From positions 1 through 64,000 of the forward strand of contig NZ_JAPDDT010000023.1 in NCBI RefSeq assembly GCF_025950235.1: a DNA stretch of 64,000 nt, given 5' to 3'. Of the stretch, positions 17,065-26,824 are shown in pieces (the stretch's first letter is position 1; every line of letters starts with the position of its first letter). Source of the stretch: Luteolibacter arcticus. GTDB taxonomy: Bacteria; Verrucomicrobiota; Verrucomicrobiia; Verrucomicrobiales; Akkermansiaceae. The position numbers and the translations under genes are program-made. The notes below the pieces were generated by a model. It worked only from the letters and a program-made list of their open reading frames with translations. It was not told where the DNA came from and ran no database searches.

Positions 17065-17274
17065 CTAACGTCCCAACGATTTCTTCACGTCTTCCCACGA
17101 ACATCCCAGCTCGGGTTGTTCGTCGAGCTCTCGCGAACGGCGGCGCGCTTCGGCGATGCCGTCGTCCTCATCGGCCAAGGTCACCGGCAAGGTCTGAAGC
17201 AACGTCGCGGCCAACTTGGCGCGGTCTCCCTGCGGCAGCTTCTCGGCCTCGCGGAAAATCTCTTCGAGCTTCAT
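17065..17274 (-). CDS. addiction-module antitoxin (unstable antitoxin family)
   Basis: A 69-residue protein starting MKLEEIFREAEKLPQGDRAKLAATLLQTL. This fits the 'putative addiction module component' family that partners ParE-like toxins: N-terminal dimerising helices and an acidic, flexible C-terminus (DDGIAEARRRSRELDEQPELGCSW, split). The ORF extends upstream to 17349, into tRNA-adjacent DNA, but this start gives a normal family length. It is followed by the toxin gene. Confidence 0.72.
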   Translation of the reverse strand: MKLEEIFREAEKLPQGDRAKLAATLLQTLPVTLADEDDGIAEARRRSRELDEQPELGCSWEDVKKSLGR

Positions 17275-17353
17275 GGGCGCTAGCATACTCGACCCGGCAC
17301 CGGCTTGCCATGGGATTCTCGCGGCGCAGAAACGGAGAGCGCGGACCACGAAC

Positions 17354-17429
17354 TGGTCGGGTGCCGGGGATTTGAACCCCGACGACGTGAATCCAAATCA
17401 CGCATGCTACCAGGTTACATCAACACCCG
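17354..17429 (-). tRNA. tRNA-Pro (UGG)
   Basis: The minus strand folds into a full cloverleaf. Acceptor CGGGTGT pairs with GCACCCG (last pair T-G). The anticodon stem CGTGA/TCACG has the loop TTTGGAT (anticodon TGG, Pro). The T arm is GGGG-TTCAAAT-CCCC with one extra stem pair. CCA is encoded at the 3' end. Last gene of a five-tRNA cluster. Confidence 0.9.
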
Positions 17430-17456
17430 AATAGAGAACGAAAAATGAGAATGAAG

Positions 17457-17528
17457 TGCCGCGACGAGGAATCGAACCTCGGCTTCCGCCTTCGTACGAC
17501 GGCGCGCTATCCACTACACCAGCGCGGC
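17457..17528 (-). tRNA. tRNA-Arg (ACG)
   Basis: Cloverleaf on the minus strand. The anticodon stem CCGTC/GGCGG has loop GTACGAA (anticodon ACG). The T arm CGAGG-TTCGATT-CCTCG is perfect. The acceptor GCCGCGC pairs with TCGCGGC except for the last pair. CCA is not encoded, unlike in its neighbours, so it must be added post-transcriptionally. Confidence 0.88.
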
Positions 17529-17546
17529 GATGAGAGAGAAAAGGAG

Positions 17547-17621
17547 TGGTCCGGAGCGACGGGAGTCGAACCCGCATTACCTGATTCACATTCAGGGATC
17601 TTGCCGTTAGATCACGCCCGG
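17547..17621 (-). tRNA. tRNA-His (GUG), unusual acceptor
   Basis: The anticodon stem CCTGA/TCAGG with loop ATGTGAA gives anticodon GTG (His). The T arm is GCGGG-TTCGACT-CCCGT. The 5' strand CCGGGCG pairs with the 3' strand only if one T is bulged, or with one mismatch. The gene-encoded G at position -1 and C73, typical of bacterial tRNA-His, are not seen; the discriminator position reads A followed by an encoded CCA. See findings. Confidence 0.85.
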
Positions 17622-17778
17622 TATTTTGGAGATTGGAGAGTGGAGATTGAAGATTTGCAAAACGGAGATCGCAGATCGGAGATGTCTGATATTACATTCG
17701 TGAACGAATATCATACATATGAGCACGCCGACACCGACCGATGAAGATCGATAAGATAAACAGAATGCAGTCGAGGCC

Positions 17779-17854
17779 TGGCGATCGCGGCGGGACTTGA
17801 ACCCGGCATCTGCGGGGTGAAAGCCCACCATGCTTACCTTTGCACCACGCGATC
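17779..17854 (-). tRNA. tRNA-Glu (UUC)
   Basis: Acceptor GATCGCG pairs perfectly with CGCGATC; discriminator G and CCA are encoded. The anticodon stem GTGGG/CCCGC has loop CTTTCAC (anticodon TTC, Glu). The T arm CCGGG-TTCAAGT-CCCGC is nearly perfect. Confidence 0.9.
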
Positions 17855-17889
17855 TGAAGCGGGGTCGGGATCAGCGGAGGATGGGCCGA

Positions 17890-17963
17890 TGGCAGTCTCG
17901 CCCCGGTTTGAACGGGATCCTGGCGGGTCAAAGCCGCCCTTGCTACCATTACACCACGAGACC
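17890..17963 (-). tRNA. tRNA-Gln (UUG)
   Basis: Acceptor GGTCTCG pairs with CGAGACT (one G-T); discriminator G and CCA are encoded. The anticodon stem GGCGG/CCGCC has loop CTTTGAC (anticodon TTG, Gln). It is the first tRNA in the direction of transcription. Confidence 0.9.
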
Positions 17964-18467
17964 AATAAAAGGCCTCACCGCTGATGTCGCGGTCGCTCTC
18001 GAAGCGGAGTGATGGAATGTCGAAGGTTCATCGGAACGAGAAAAGGAATGTCATATCTCCGATCGGGAGTCAACGGGGAATTTTTCGAGATGCATTCATA
18101 AAGCATTTCGGAACCCAGCTCGAGGAGTGGTGTGAACGCATACATTCATGCCGGCATGCTTGGTGAATGCACCGCAGAGACGCCAAGGCCGCAGAGGGAC
18201 ACAAAGAAGATTCATGGCGCGCCGGGTAATGTGGAATGAGTGGACAAGGGATAGCCCGCCGAATGACCGCGGCGCAGCCGCCCTCGGACTGCTGCGGTCA
18301 TCCGCAGCTCTAGAGTGAAGGGAGTAGACCGCTCGCTCATCGGGACGAACCGGGCTTCAAGGATCGCTGCGACGCTCGGGAGAAGCACGCCGCCCCCTGC
18401 ATTCGAAAGCTGCGGATGACCGCAGCAGTCCGAGAGCGTCCGGCTATCATCGGGCGGAGTGAAAGGG
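17964..18467. other. spacer upstream of the tRNA cluster
   Basis: About 500 bases between the tRNA cluster and the next minus-strand gene. It should contain the tRNA promoter (minus strand), but no convincing box is seen. The right half is a REP-A element. Confidence 0.6.
18264..18450. repeat. REP-A hairpin element
   Basis: Left arm hairpin CTGCGGTCATCCGCAG near 18292-18307, interior with the shared ACGAACCGGGCTTCAAGG-type text, and right arm hairpin CTGCGGATGACCGCAG near 18409-18424. Confidence 0.85.
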
Positions 18468-19406
18468 TTACTTGGTTGCCGGCTGCTCCTCCTGCTCGAT
18501 TCCGTTCCTTTCCAAGAAGGCATCGAAGACCTTGCCGTAGTGGGGGCTGATCCTGAAGAACGCGAGGTCCTCGCTGCGGCTGGTTCTTGTGGGAGAGGTG
18601 GTTCGGGTGAATCCCATGATGCCATCGATACCCGGACCGAAGGCATAGCCGTCTCCTTCGTCAAAGTTCATCAAGTAATCCGCACGCGATTCTCCGATGC
18701 TGATAGTGATCCCGTGCCGGGGGCTGATGCCCCAACCCGGCGGCTCTCTATCGATGTCGGCTTCGCGGATCGAGCGGGCGAGACAATCCAACAAATGCTG
18801 TCGCTCGCGAGCCTCCACGACCGTGGCCCTACCGAAAACCTCATAGTGGTAGAAGATGCTTGGAAAATACGGCTGGGAATCGGGAGCCTCCCCCGCTCGA
18901 TGCACCAATGAGCCGAGATGCGTCAGACGCCCCAAGGACAATATCTCGATGGTAGCGCCGTTCGCTCCCATTGCATCGATCCGCGAGGCGATCTCTCCTT
19001 GCCGTTGAACTCTCCCATGGACCGGCGAGAAGAAGAAGTCGGTCCCGTGATCCATAGCGGTCGAAGCATCCCACTCTCCACCGATCTTCGAGAAGCCCCA
19101 GAACTGACCGATGCTCGTGGCCCAGAGCCCGGAGTCCGGCTGCTCCTCCACCCGCACCAGGTCACCCATCCTGCAATCCCATGGATGGCAGAGATTCCGC
19201 CATGCGGTGGTCCACCCGAACTCAAGCGGCCGGACATAGCTTCCCGACCATCTCCAATCTTCCACCGCCTTCCTTCCTCCCGGCGACACGGAGGCATCAA
19301 TCTCCAGAGGCGGCGGCAGGTAGAACGGCCGGAAGCACCACGCAACGTAGGCGGCGATGCTGACGAGCACAGCGCCGGAGAGAATGATGGCGGTGCGCTT
19401 CTTCAT
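18468..19406 (-). CDS. membrane-anchored exported protein of unknown function
   Basis: About 312 residues starting MKKRTAIILSGAVLVSIAAYVAW, a single N-terminal membrane anchor. The rest is extracytoplasmic with no recognised domain; many Trp and Gly (EFGWTTAWRNLCHPWDC). The stop codon of the upstream gene lies one base before this start, implying a shared transcript and coupled translation. Confidence 0.6.
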   Translation of the reverse strand: MKKRTAIILSGAVLVSIAAYVAWCFRPFYLPPPLEIDASVSPGGRKAVEDWRWSGSYVRPLEFGWTTAWRNLCHPWDCRMGDLVRVEEQPDSGLWATSIGQFWGFSKIGGEWDASTAMDHGTDFFFSPVHGRVQRQGEIASRIDAMGANGATIEILSLGRLTHLGSLVHRAGEAPDSQPYFPSIFYHYEVFGRATVVEARERQHLLDCLARSIREADIDREPPGWGISPRHGITISIGESRADYLMNFDEGDGYAFGPGIDGIMGFTRTTSPTRTSRSEDLAFFRISPHYGKVFDAFLERNGIEQEEQPATK

Positions 19407-19407
19407 G

Positions 19408-20313
19408 TCATTTCTCCAGAGCTTCCGTTCCCTGCTCTTCACCGGCCGTGTGCGACTTCATCGGGCCGGTGATGATCTTGCCGAATTCGTAGTAGGGGTA
19501 AATCACGCGCTCCACATCCGGGCCATACTCGCGCCGGTCCTTCACCCAGCAGCGGACGAGACGGAAGCGCAGGAGTTTTCCTCCCCCTTTGTCCTTCCTC
19601 TGGAGGAGCCACTGGCCATCAACGCCCAGATCGAATTCGGCGTCGAACTCTCCCATCGTCCCGAAGCCATGGATCATGTCCATGGTCCCGCCCCAGACGG
19701 GTGCCATTCTCCGGTTCACCCCATCCACCGATTCGTGTTCGATCAAGTCGGGAATAAGGTCGAGCAGCGCTTGGATGGAGGGAGGCGGTGGTGTATCCGG
19801 CAAGGGCGGTCGGGATGATGCACGGGGACTGCCCTCGCGATAGAGGGTGAGGCGAGACAGGCTCTCGGTCTTCAGATCCCGCTTCATGAAGACCATGGCA
19901 TCGGGCTCTGCATCGGACACGCTTACCATATAGCGGCCCGACTCGGTGAGAAACAAGAGGTGGTCGGCGCCTAGCAGAAAGCTCCGACCTTCGAGATCAG
20001 GCCAATCGGGCGTCTGTCCGAATTTCAAGACGTTCCATTCCACCGTGGCTTTCTTCTCGCCATCCGCCGAGATCCAGGTCCCTGCGAGCTTCTTCATCCG
20101 GTCCGACGCCTTCTTGTCTTCGGCCTCTCTCATTCGCCATGCTTCCTCCCGCACTGCGGCCTGGCTCACCTCAGCGGGATCCGCGACCGTCACCACGGGC
20201 TTGGCCGGCCTGGCGGAGCTGTCACGCTCACCCATCCGGTAGCCGAGCACCAATCCCATCAGGCAACCCAAGGCGAAAACCACGACCAGTGAGACGATCC
20301 GCTGCACTCGCAT
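19408..20313 (-). CDS. membrane-anchored exported protein of unknown function
   Basis: A 301-residue protein starting MRVQRIVSLVVVFALGCLMGLVLGY, a signal anchor. The mature region contains a domain with LAGTWISADGEKKATVEWNV, resembling small lipocalin- or META-like modules (weak), and a C-terminal region with YYEFGKIITG. Function unknown. Probably co-transcribed with the gene after it. Confidence 0.55.
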   Translation of the reverse strand: MRVQRIVSLVVVFALGCLMGLVLGYRMGERDSSARPAKPVVTVADPAEVSQAAVREEAWRMREAEDKKASDRMKKLAGTWISADGEKKATVEWNVLKFGQTPDWPDLEGRSFLLGADHLLFLTESGRYMVSVSDAEPDAMVFMKRDLKTESLSRLTLYREGSPRASSRPPLPDTPPPPSIQALLDLIPDLIEHESVDGVNRRMAPVWGGTMDMIHGFGTMGEFDAEFDLGVDGQWLLQRKDKGGGKLLRFRLVRCWVKDRREYGPDVERVIYPYYEFGKIITGPMKSHTAGEEQGTEALEK

Positions 20314-20492
20314 GGACTAGCACCACGGGAGTCCGCGTCAATGCGGAGATGATTGGCGAGTGGCCGTTCGGCCTGAATTAATGAGTCTGCTCCGACGACT
20401 GAGACGTGAGGCAGTCCTGGCAGAGAGGGTCGCGGAGATGCGGATGGGAAGGATTGGCGATGGCGAGTGGAACGCGCTTCCTCCTCCCAAGG

Positions 20493-20574
20493 TAGGCGCG
20501 TTGGTAACAACGCGGAAGCACGGGAGGCATCCGCTTTCAAGGACCGCTCCGCGCTATCACCAGCGCGCCTACAT
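20493..20574. repeat. family E hairpin pair (GTAGGCGCG...CGCGCCTAC)
   Basis: The left arm hairpin at 20497-20514 is CGCGTTG-GTAA-CAACGCG. The right arm ends CGCGCCTAC at 20574, an inverted copy of GTAGGCGCG. The stem differs from the 40939 copy (CGCGGTG-GTGA-CACCGCG) by a paired change, T-A for G-C. The rest of 20314-20659 shows nothing else. Confidence 0.75.
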
Positions 20575-20659
20575 GAGAAGCTTCACTCGTGGGAAGACTA
20601 CCGCAGGGACGCAGAGGTCGCAAAGGAACGCGGAGAGCACGAATGGACGCCTTGGAAGA

Positions 20660-21454
20660 TTACGGACGCGGGAGATACCCGAACTCGATCATGGTATCGT
20701 GCCACGGGGCACGCTCCGAGGATTGGGGAAACTTCTCCGCAGCGTCGGCCAGGATGTCGCGTGCTCCATTCTCATCGCCGCTATGGAAGCCCATGGCGGC
20801 CCGGGTGTAGGCGGCGAGCAGGCTGTCCCCTGCAGCGACGTTCGCGGCTGCCAGGCGATCGAAGGCCTCGGCGTCACCCTTCCCTGCCTCGCACAGCATC
20901 AGCTTGAAATCGATCAGCGCGCGGAGGGCCGCGTCCGAGTCCGCACCCGCCCGCTGTTTCGCCTGCTGGAATCCTTCGATCGCTTCATCCCACCGACGGG
21001 TGACGAAGTAGACCTCGGCAAGGTTGAAACGAACCGAGGCATCCTCCGGGCTCTTCCGTGATGCCTCGGAGAAATCATTCAACGCCTTCGCAAAGTCCCT
21101 GTTCTCCACATGGCAGGCGCCGCGGAGATTGATGAATTCGGGCTCGGATTTGAATTCATCCGGCACTCCCTCCAGCGTCGCGAAGGTCCCCGCGATGTCC
21201 TTCTTCCTGAAAGAAGCGTAGCCGGACTCCATCGATTGGCGGAACCGCTCGCGCTTGGCGTCGGCCACCTCGGCGGCCTTGGCCTCCGCCTCCGCCTCGG
21301 CTTTCGCTTGGTCGGCGGCCGGGCTCGCGACAGGTGCCTCGCTCGAGGGAGGACTGGAGGTGGTGGCGGAGGATGCCGCGCTGTTAGACGCGCGCTTGCA
21401 GGCCATGGCCGCGAATGCCAGGGTGATCGAGCCGCCGATGAGGAGAGGTTTCAT
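20660..21454 (-). CDS. TPR-repeat lipoprotein
   Basis: A 264-residue protein with signal MKPLLIGGSITLAFAAMAC, a lipobox Cys, then a Ser/Ala-rich linker (SNSAASSATTSSPPSSEAPV) and an Ala/Glu-rich helix. Residues about 75-250 form tetratricopeptide-like helix pairs, including DASVRFNLAEVYFVTRRWDEAIEGF and RALIDFKLMLCEAGKGDAEAFDRLAA (each split from longer runs). Likely an outer-membrane- or periplasm-facing adaptor. The linker contains a Ser-Asn encoded by a TGTTAGA heptamer. Confidence 0.75.
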   Translation of the reverse strand: MKPLLIGGSITLAFAAMACKRASNSAASSATTSSPPSSEAPVASPAADQAKAEAEAEAKAAEVADAKRERFRQSMESGYASFRKKDIAGTFATLEGVPDEFKSEPEFINLRGACHVENRDFAKALNDFSEASRKSPEDASVRFNLAEVYFVTRRWDEAIEGFQQAKQRAGADSDAALRALIDFKLMLCEAGKGDAEAFDRLAAANVAAGDSLLAAYTRAAMGFHSGDENGARDILADAAEKFPQSSERAPWHDTMIEFGYLPRP

Positions 21455-21487
21455 TGTGGCAGATGGTGTGGTTTGCCGGGGATAAAT

Positions 21488-21703
21488 TCAGGGATGTTCG
21501 TGGACTCTGAGTTCTGCCAAGGCTCGCTCGTAGTCCTCGTCATTCAAAGTCCAGAGCTCGGGAGTGTCGGGGTCCGCGAGCCAGGTGCCCGAGGCGGCAT
21601 TGACGAACTCATTCCGGACGGTCGTGGGGATCCCCGCGCTTTCCAGGATGGATTGGTAGAGACCCACCTTCTCGCTCTGGTGGCTTTTGAAGATCATCTT
21701 CAT
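21488..21703 (-). CDS. DUF2007 protein (putative signal transducing protein)
   Basis: A 71-residue protein, MKMIFKSHQSEKVGLYQSILESAGI..., with the DUF2007 pattern: short beta-hairpin, helix, then VRNEF and WTLNDEDYERALAEL near the end. The family is found as small cytoplasmic proteins and as extensions of zinc-ribbon proteins; the role is unknown. The start at 21703 is preferred to the upstream extension. Confidence 0.75.
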   Translation of the reverse strand: MKMIFKSHQSEKVGLYQSILESAGIPTTVRNEFVNAASGTWLADPDTPELWTLNDEDYERALAELRVHEHP

Positions 21704-21775
21704 GGATGGAGTCCTATCCCTGCCAACCCTTGCGGCTGGCCGCCCCAAAACGGAAGCAAGGAATCCGCCCGGGGG

Positions 21776-22936
<1,161 letters not shown>

Positions 22937-23109
22937 CCTGCGGAGTCATGTTAGACCCGATTTCGGCTGCCAATGGAAGACCGGGTTTCGAATCGGGCAC
23001 CATGCCCGGTCGATGGGGAAGTGACGGGAGGCCTGGAGAGGCTTCGGGTGGGAGGTAATGAGTCGTCGGTATTGACCGTGACATCCCTGTTTTCGTTGAG
23101 TCTTCGCGG

Positions 23110-23245
23110 TCGAAGAATCTGGACCGGGATGGATAGGATGGATGGGGATTCAAAATGCCGGAGAAGCTGGAACTGAAGACCTCAAGAATCCTATCCATCC
23201 CATCCATCCTGCTTAGTCCCAAAAAGAACCCCGGCAGCGACCGGA
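23110..23245. repeat. GGATGGATAGGATGG inverted pair
   Basis: The left arm GGGATGGATAGGATGGATGG at 23119 faces its inverted copy CCTATCCATCCCATCCATCC around 23191, with about 50 bases between. Related single arms occur at 2457, 7417 and 58311. The rest of 22937-23383 shows no gene. Confidence 0.7.
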
Positions 23246-23383
23246 TGACCGATCGAGAGGTGCCTGAACTACGCGCCATTCATCGCGGCTCATTATGGCA
23301 TCGGTCGAATCCCGGAACGCGGGGCGGTTCCGGGCCTGCTGAAATCCCTTCCGGGATTCGATGGCGCGGAAACGCGGCCTCAC

Positions 23384-24205
23384 TCACCTCGCCGGTCTCT
23401 CGCCATCGGCGGGCGAGACCGGTTTGCGAGGAGCTGCCGGGGTGCTGCGAAGCGTCTTCCAGATCTCGCCCTCCGCCGCCTTGGCATTCGGAAACGGCTG
23501 CTGGCCTTCAGGGATCACGATGATCGCGACGGAGGTCAGATAAGCGTCCATCCTTCCCTGACGCGCGATCTCGGCCAAGAGGTCGAGGTAGCGGATGTTC
23601 TCCGCCGTGTAGTTGATCTTGCGTTCGCCTGCTTCGGCATCCGGGACCGCGGCGTCGTCCTCCTCGCCCGCGTGACGAGACGAGCCGATGATCATGGAAA
23701 CTCCCCCGAGCTGATCCGGATCGTGTTTACTGGCAAGACTCCTCGCGAAATCGAACGCCTCTTCCACCTCCGCGTCTGAAATCTCCACCTTCGGAATCAC
23801 GATGCGATTCAAGAAAGCGACGACGGAGTTCTCTTCGACCGCGACGGGCGGATAGGTGATGGCCGGCAATCTCCGTTCGCGCTTCGATACGGGAGAGAGC
23901 ATCGCGAAGACCAGCAACCCGCAGGTGGAGGCGAACAACAGCACCAGGATGTTGTTCACGATGAAATAGCGGGCCGCCCCGCTGGCACGCCTCTTCAAAT
24001 CAAGCGCCTTTGTCACAACCATCGGCTCCAGCACGATGAAGTGAGGGAGCATCGCAAACAAGATGGGACCGAACAACGACTGTCCCGGCGCGAATGTGAC
24101 CACGGACACGAGACCGACCAGTAGCAGGGAAATGATGACTCCCAGATACAGAACATGAAGGTCGATCGGTAGAGGCACTCGATGCATCGCGTCGTCGGCT
24201 TTCAT
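23384..24205 (-). CDS. membrane protein of unknown function
   Basis: About 273 residues starting MKADDAMHRVPLPIDLHVLYLGVI. Three hydrophobic segments follow (HVLYLGVIISLLLVGLVSVVTFA, LFGPILFAMLPHFIVLEPMVV, FIVNNILVLLFASTCGLLVFAML, split) and then a soluble C-terminal domain of about 160 residues with no recognised fold. The ORF extends upstream into repeat-derived DNA, so this ATG is chosen. Confidence 0.6.
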   Translation of the reverse strand: MKADDAMHRVPLPIDLHVLYLGVIISLLLVGLVSVVTFAPGQSLFGPILFAMLPHFIVLEPMVVTKALDLKRRASGAARYFIVNNILVLLFASTCGLLVFAMLSPVSKRERRLPAITYPPVAVEENSVVAFLNRIVIPKVEISDAEVEEAFDFARSLASKHDPDQLGGVSMIIGSSRHAGEEDDAAVPDAEAGERKINYTAENIRYLDLLAEIARQGRMDAYLTSVAIIVIPEGQQPFPNAKAAEGEIWKTLRSTPAAPRKPVSPADGERPAR

Positions 24206-24658
24206 GGCAGTCGTGAGTTCCGGGATGAGACTCTTATAGGCCAGACGGGATCGACAACGAAATCGGCGAAATCGACGAAAAGCGAAAGCACCGAATTCCA
24301 GATCTGCGGCGATTGCTTGAGAGCCCGCCCTGAATGGCAGGGAATCGAGCCCCACCTCACAGCTCCGGCCAGAATTCCCTGGATATGATGAGTTAACCGC
24401 GGAGACGCGGAGGCCGCAAAGGATCGCAGAGTGGAAAGACAAACCTGCAATTCGCCAAAGGATCCCGAGATGCCTTCGTCCCAGGATGATCTCTGTGTTC
24501 CTCTGCGACCTCTGCGTCTCCGCGGTGAAATCCAGCGGAAAATAACAGACCTGAACCCGTGCCCTTGAGCCCGCCCCGACAAAACCCAGCCAAGGTTCCA
24601 TCCAAATTTCGTCCGTTTCGCTCGTTTCGTTGTCCCCTTCCGGACCTCCAGGGGCGAA
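24206..24658. other. repeat-rich spacer
   Basis: About 450 bases. The arms ACCGCGGAGACGCGGAGG near 24396 and CCTCTGCGTCTCCGCGG near 24510 are inverted. A further text TTTCGCTCGTTTCGTTGTCC near 24613 recurs near 43390 and 44440. No gene is supported. Confidence 0.6.
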
Positions 24659-25018
24659 TCATTCCGTGAGCGCCGGAGGTTCGGGAATCGGCCAGGCGTC
24701 CAGACCTTCCCCCCACTTCCCAATCGCCAGTTCACCGGTGATGGCGGCCCCATCCCGAATGGCGTCGAGCATCGAGAGGTAGTCATACATGAACCCATGA
24801 TCGTCATGGAACCGGCCGAACCATTGGCGGAAGTAGTCGAGATCGAAGTGCGGATTCCGGTAGGCCGAGGGCAGATTGTGGCAAGCGTACGCGAGCGCGG
24901 CGATGGCCTTGAGATTGCGCTGCGAGCATCGCAACTGGAGCTCATGGAACACGTAGCCTAACAGCACCTCGATCTGCTGCTTCTGGATGTCCGTGCAGTC
25001 CATGGGATGGTGCGCCAT
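24659..25018 (-). CDS. hypothetical cytoplasmic protein
   Basis: A 119-residue protein starting MAHHPMDCTDIQKQQIEVLLGY. It is helical, with no recognised domain. Its start overlaps the stop of the upstream gene as TGATG, implying coupling to the DUF6210-like gene. Composition and context resemble immunity-type genes. Confidence 0.55.
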   Translation of the reverse strand: MAHHPMDCTDIQKQQIEVLLGYVFHELQLRCSQRNLKAIAALAYACHNLPSAYRNPHFDLDYFRQWFGRFHDDHGFMYDYLSMLDAIRDGAAITGELAIGKWGEGLDAWPIPEPPALTE

Positions 25019-25434
25019 CAATCGGAGTTTGGCCAGGTCAGCACTGCGGAGCATTCACCGAAGCCAAGAAAATCGTGGTCGGGGTGTTCGGTGATGGTGA
25101 CCCAGAGCCAGGCTTCCCGTGAATCCTCCATTCGCGATCGATCGACGCGGATTCCAGTGGTCGCGCGATATCCTGAAAGCAGGCGATCCACGGCATCGCA
25201 GGTGTCAGCCGACGGTGATCCCCAGCCTTCGGGGAAGATCCTGCAGAGCGCGCATTCCAACGAGTCCTCGTAGGACGGGTGATCGTAGTCATTCGAGATG
25301 GGGACGAATGCCCCTTCCAGCTCCGGATGATCACAGCCGGTACCATCGGTCTGATTCGTGTAAACGATCCCGGTCGGGCGCGGGACGATGAGCCCGGCTC
25401 CCACCATGGTCCAGAGGCGAATGAGTGGCTTCAT
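25018..25434 (-). CDS. DUF6210-like protein
   Basis: A 138-residue protein. The pattern GLIVPRPTGIVYTNQTDGTGC (split), then HPELEGAFVPISNDY and a C-terminal TWPNSD, resembles DUF6210. The family has no known activity and occurs beside other small orphan families. It overlaps the VOC gene by 4 bases upstream and the next gene downstream, forming a three-gene unit. Confidence 0.6.
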   Translation of the reverse strand: MKPLIRLWTMVGAGLIVPRPTGIVYTNQTDGTGCDHPELEGAFVPISNDYDHPSYEDSLECALCRIFPEGWGSPSADTCDAVDRLLSGYRATTGIRVDRSRMEDSREAWLWVTITEHPDHDFLGFGECSAVLTWPNSD

Positions 25435-25814
25435 TGCGGTGCGGAAGGCGGTCGGCAGACGAGTTCCACGCGATGACCGTCAGGATCCGCAACGACAGCA
25501 CGGCGGCCCCATTCGCTGTCGGCGGGCGGCTGGATAATGGTGCCGCCGGCTTCCACGAGCGGATCGAGGCAGGCATCGACCGCGTCCACGCTGAAACCGA
25601 TGCGGACGCTCGTAGTGGAGCCGGCCTTGGCATTGGCGGGATAGATTTCGAAGACGGCGCCTCCTTCGCAGGGTTCGGCAGCGAGGTGCTCCGGACCGGT
25701 GCCATGGCGGTGGCGCTCGAAATGCAGACCGAGCACCCGATAGAAGCGTTCCGCGCGATCAAGATCGGCTGAGCGGATGACGAGAAGATTCAGAAATGGT
25801 GGCGGGGTTTGCAC
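25431..25814 (-). CDS. VOC superfamily protein (glyoxalase/bleomycin-resistance fold)
   Basis: A 127-residue protein. Typical features: FLNLLVIRSADLDRAERFYRVLGL at the start (split), GGAVFEIYPAN, FSVDAVDACLDPLVEAGGTII, and the C-terminal VVADPDGHRVELVCR. The substrate is unknown; the family includes dioxygenases, isomerases and drug-binding proteins. It is first in the three-gene unit. Confidence 0.85.
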   Translation of the reverse strand: MQTPPPFLNLLVIRSADLDRAERFYRVLGLHFERHRHGTGPEHLAAEPCEGGAVFEIYPANAKAGSTTSVRIGFSVDAVDACLDPLVEAGGTIIQPPADSEWGRRAVVADPDGHRVELVCRPPSAPQ

Positions 25815-25901
25815 GGGGGCCTTTCCTTGGCGTCGATGTTAGAGGTGCGGAGCGCCTTTTCTGCTAGCTGAGCGTCCCAAGAGCAAGAGACGCGGCGAAG
25901 C

Positions 25902-26405
25902 TCACTCCTCCCGCGGCGCGTCCTTTTTGCGATCCTCCTTCCGGGCCTCGGCTGCAGCCTGATAGAAGGATGCCTGGCGCTCGGCCACACCAATCAATTC
26001 CTCGGGCCGGCCAGTCCACCACCAGTCGGGCTTGGCGACCGGTAAGTAGGCGGCGAGATAGCCGAGGGTAAGGGTGACCAGCGCCGCCGCACCGGATAGC
26101 TCCGCGGCGAAAGAAGCGGTCTTTCGCGGAACGGCAATCAGGGCGACAGCCAAGATCAGGGCAGGCAGATAGAGAGCCCATTCATGCGAGAGGATGACGC
26201 GGGTGAGCCATGGACTTCGCTCGCCCCTGAGATCGAGAGATGCTTCACTGCCAGAGGCGGCCAAGGTGAGGCGATAGTAGAAGTCCCAGTCGCGCAGTGA
26301 CTCGCTGATGAGGTAGGCGAGGACGGCCACCGCGATGGTGCCGATGAATGCGATCCACCGGCGGTGATGAGACGTGAGGCTTGCGTTCTTGCCGGACAGT
26401 TCCAT
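25902..26405 (-). CDS. membrane protein of unknown function
   Basis: A 167-residue protein. An N-terminal basic region (NASLTSHHRRWIA) precedes a helix (FIGTIAVAVLAYLIS), with more hydrophobic segments at LYLPALILAVALIAV and AALVTLTLGYLAAYLPV. The C-terminus is charged (EARKEDRKKDAPREE). No family is recognised. Confidence 0.6.
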   Translation of the reverse strand: MELSGKNASLTSHHRRWIAFIGTIAVAVLAYLISESLRDWDFYYRLTLAASGSEASLDLRGERSPWLTRVILSHEWALYLPALILAVALIAVPRKTASFAAELSGAAALVTLTLGYLAAYLPVAKPDWWWTGRPEELIGVAERQASFYQAAAEARKEDRKKDAPREE

Positions 26406-26540
26406 GGGTACTGTGTGAAGTTGAGTTTCTCAGGGAAAGAGAACAAGATGGATCTTTTGGAGGAGAGGGCAGGTGGGCTGAGAGGATATTCATCTTCCGC
26501 CGCGGCATGAAGAGGATGAAGTCACCCGGTGGCCCCGCGC

Positions 26541-26738
26541 GATGAAAGCCGAAGGCCCTCGGACTGCTGCGATTCTTCGCAGCTCTTGAATGGACGGTGA
26601 GGCGGTCTGCCATGGTGGGATGAAGCGATCCCAGAGGGCCGCTTCACTCTGCTAGAGAAGGCCTGCCTCACCCTACACTCGAAAGCTGCGAAAAAATCGC
26701 AGCAGTCCAAGGGCGGCTGCGCCGCGGTCATCGGGCGG
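26541..26738. repeat. REP-A hairpin element
   Basis: Both arms carry the A-T form of the stem: left CTGCGATTCTTCGCAG, right CTGCGAAAAAATCGCAG. The interior is partly conserved. The outer tail is GGCGGCTGCGCCGCGG on one side and GCCGAAGGCC on the other. This copy shows clear compensatory changes. Confidence 0.85.
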
Positions 26739-26824
26739 ACAGGGATCCAAGGGCCCGCCACCCTCCATTTTGATACTTTTTTTACGCCCCCGGCCGCGAC
26801 TTTGACTTCCCCCCTCCGGCCGCC

